This document shows, piece by piece, positions 62,427 to 64,000 of a stretch of DNA of 64,000 bases. The stretch comes from Rhodophyticola sp. CCM32 (GTDB lineage: Bacteria > Pseudomonadota > Alphaproteobacteria > Rhodobacterales > Rhodobacteraceae). The stretch lies in NCBI RefSeq assembly GCF_004751985.1, contig NZ_CP038492.1, positions 2,356,001 to 2,420,000 on the forward strand. The letters are read 5' to 3'. The notes below the pieces were generated by a model. It made no database searches and was not told the origin of the DNA. It saw nothing but the letters and a program-made list of their open reading frames with translations. Positions within the stretch are counted from its first letter, which is position 1, and every line of letters begins with the position of its first letter. Made by a program: the position numbers and the translations under genes.

Positions 62427-63554
62427 TTAATACGCGTTCTGTTTTGCTAAAATAGACGGCTTCAGCTCGATATTGTTAAGTGCGTGAAGCAATAGGTGAT
62501 CCGAACGGCCGTCGCCGTAGACGTTTTCTCCATCGCATTTCATTTCCAGTGCGGTTCCAATCGCTTGCAGAATGGCGGATTGGTCGATGCTTGGGCAATC
62601 AACTGTGTTGCTGTTGCGCTGCCGGTTTTTCTGGCGGCTACCGACATTGACGCAAGGAACAGAAAAACTTGCCGACTCGATGATACCGGACGAAGAATTT
62701 CCAATCATCACATCGCAGGACGCGAGGACTGAAACAAAGTCGGCACGGCCCAGATGGGTTAGGACGCGTATGTCACCTGACATCTCGTATTTGTTCAGCA
62801 CTTCATCTATCGCGACCCCACCAGCATCGGAGTTTGGCCGAAGAATGATCGCTGAGAGGTTTGCCTCTTGGATGGCAACGATAATCGTTTCGATCTGTGC
62901 CGCCGCACATTGTTGTTCCTGAACGACCGGGTGGAAGATGACCAGCGCGACGGCTTTGGAATGTGGCAGTTCAAAGTCTTGTCGGAGCTTGGTCGGCTTG
63001 CGTCGGGCACCATCGGTCAGCCCGACCAGCCCAGGCGCGCCGATCACGGTGATGCTGTCTTCCTCCTCCCCCATCTTCAACAGCCGAGTTGCTGCGTCCT
63101 GGGTCGCCGGAAAGTGGAAATGGCTCAGTTTTGAAATAGCATGGCGAAAGCTTTCATCGACAGTTCCCGATCGCTCACCACCGTGAAGATGCGCGACATG
63201 GATGCCCATGTTGACCGCAGCAATGGCCGCTGCCAACATCTCACCACGATCTCCCAGAACCAAGAGCAGATCAGGGCGTTTTGTCTTCCAGATGCTCGCA
63301 AAACCTGCAAGTTCATGTGCCGTCGCAATCGCCATCTCCTGGCCGTCTTTGCCGGAGAGCGACACCGGGATTGTTCCCGCGATCCGAAGCGCACTACGTT
63401 CGACCTCGGACATCGTACCGCCATATTTGTCGATGAGATGCTGCCCCGTTACGACAAGTTCCACCTCATGCTGGCTGGACGCATCAATTCTCTTGAGACA
63501 ACTCTGGACCAGCCCGAAATCGGCTCTGCTTCCTGTTACATAATGGATAAGCAT
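62427..63554 (-). CDS. neuC: NeuC-type UDP-GlcNAc 2-epimerase (hydrolysing)
   Basis: A 375-residue enzyme releasing ManNAc-type sugar from a UDP-amino sugar (NeuC/LegG/PseG-like group). Family text is YVTGSRADFGLVQSCLKRI, LVVTGQHLIDKYGGT, LLLVLGDRGEMLAAAIAAVNMGIHVAHLHGGERSGTVDESFRHAISKLSHFHFPAT and MIGNSSSGIIESASFSVPCVNVG. It follows the sugar-phosphate transferase gene by four bases and is convergent to hisF. Its stop codon is immediately next to the 97-bp repeat. Confidence 0.94.
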   Translation of the reverse strand: MLIHYVTGSRADFGLVQSCLKRIDASSQHEVELVVTGQHLIDKYGGTMSEVERSALRIAGTIPVSLSGKDGQEMAIATAHELAGFASIWKTKRPDLLLVLGDRGEMLAAAIAAVNMGIHVAHLHGGERSGTVDESFRHAISKLSHFHFPATQDAATRLLKMGEEEDSITVIGAPGLVGLTDGARRKPTKLRQDFELPHSKAVALVIFHPVVQEQQCAAAQIETIIVAIQEANLSAIILRPNSDAGGVAIDEVLNKYEMSGDIRVLTHLGRADFVSVLASCDVMIGNSSSGIIESASFSVPCVNVGSRQKNRQRNSNTVDCPSIDQSAILQAIGTALEMKCDGENVYGDGRSDHLLLHALNNIELKPSILAKQNAY

Positions 63555-63558
63555 TAGC

Positions 63559-64000
63559 TTATATGCCCTTTTGCACGACGCGGAAGGTTTTGAGCAGAAT
63601 ATGAAGATCTAGTGCGAGGTTAGCTCTCTCGACATATTCCAGATCGTGGGCCAGTCTGGTCTTCGGGTCGATATCAGAGCGTCCCCTCACCTGTGCAAGC
63701 CCCGTGATGCCGGGACGAACCTGATGGCGGCGCTGCCAATCCTCCGGCTCATACAGTTGTTCCTGCATTGGTACATCTGGTCTGGGTCCGACAAAGGACA
63801 TGTCACCCTTCAGGACGTTCAGAATTTGTGGCAACTCATCTATCGACTTGGCTCTCATGAACACGCCGATCCGTGTCACTCTCTGGTCGTTTTGCATGGT
63901 CTGGAAACCGCCGGTTTGATCAGCATTCACGATCATAGATCTGAATTTCAGCATTTCAAAAGGCACGCAGCCCCGGCCAATTCGTTTTTGCTTATAAAGA
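63559..64000 (-). CDS. Initiating sugar-phosphate transferase (bacterial sugar transferase), partial
   Basis: C-terminal part of a polyprenyl-phosphate sugar-1-phosphate transferase (PglC/WbaP/Pfam sugar transferase family). The frame is open to the edge with LYKQKRIGRGCVPFEMLKFRSM, then AKSIDELPQILNVLKGDMSFVGPRPDVP, VRPGITGLAQVRGRS and DLEYVERANLALDLHILLKT. It starts glycan assembly at the inner membrane by loading the first sugar phosphate onto undecaprenyl phosphate. The N-terminus lies beyond the window. It shares a transcript with neuC. Confidence 0.93.
   Translation of the reverse strand, partial: LYKQKRIGRGCVPFEMLKFRSMIVNADQTGGFQTMQNDQRVTRIGVFMRAKSIDELPQILNVLKGDMSFVGPRPDVPMQEQLYEPEDWQRRHQVRPGITGLAQVRGRSDIDPKTRLAHDLEYVERANLALDLHILLKTFRVVQKGI

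Noticed and set aside
1..64000. tRNA, rRNA and replication-origin signals
   Set aside because: No cloverleaf-like sequence, rRNA core motif or repABC/parS-type iteron set was recognised by eye; a covariance-model scan would be needed for certainty.

Overview
The window reads as a GC-rich alphaproteobacterial accessory region, most likely from a marine Rhodobacterales (Roseobacter-type) genome or plasmid. The evidence is the dense carriage of periplasmic-binding-protein transporters, the high GC of most genes, sulfatases, and a roseobacter-like mix of LIV, TTT and sugar ABC systems. The assignment is inferred from gene content, not from a marker gene. No rRNA, tRNA, CRISPR array or intact transposase was found.

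Left part (1-18.9 kb). A branched-chain-amino-acid-type ABC operon on the minus strand is decayed: livG and livM each carry a one-base homopolymer frameshift, and only a C-terminal stub of the binding protein remains. Next comes a LacI-regulated plus-strand sugar operon (binding protein, two permeases, a frameshifted sulfatase, an MalK-type ATPase), closed by a GH51 arabinofuranosidase remnant and a terminator. A cobalamin riboswitch then leads a cysteine-rich protein, a CbiX-like/[2Fe-2S] protein and an Opp/Nik-type ABC transporter. A His-tailed MFS exporter lies convergent to them. Together they look like a B12-controlled cobalt (or nickel) locus. A 97-bp hairpin repeat and an AraC-regulator remnant follow.

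Middle (19-42.5 kb). A tryptophan/kynurenine catabolic cluster contains a cupin, a flavin monooxygenase, an arylformamidase, a GntR regulator, kynA and kynU, followed by a complete five-gene LIV-type transporter. After an AT-rich gap come an orphan siderophore/cobalamin-type binding protein and an autoregulated LacI-ABC-GH32 fructan operon on the minus strand. A second LacI regulator is divergent from a tripartite tricarboxylate transporter (TctCBA) that ends with a second sulfatase gene.

Right part (42.7-64 kb). This is a surface-glycan locus centred on a nonulosonic (sialic-acid-like, probably legionaminic-type) sugar. It encodes a Wzy/ligase-type membrane protein, a CBS-aminotransferase fusion, an asparagine-synthase-like amidotransferase, an HpcH/HpaI aldolase-family protein, a CMP-sugar transferase, a Gfo/Idh oxidoreductase, an acyltransferase, an SDR, a GT-B-like protein, a deacetylase-like protein, a methyltransferase, a frameshifted sulfotransferase, NeuB, NeuD, NeuC and an initiating sugar-phosphate transferase. 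The WbpG/PseA-like amidotransferase with its own HisH and HisF copies predicts an acetamidino group on the sugar. The second copy of the 97-bp hairpin repeat sits exactly between the convergent hisF and neuC stop codons.

Four genes are broken by single-base changes inside homopolymer runs. These could be assembly errors or real decay, and raw reads would be needed to decide.
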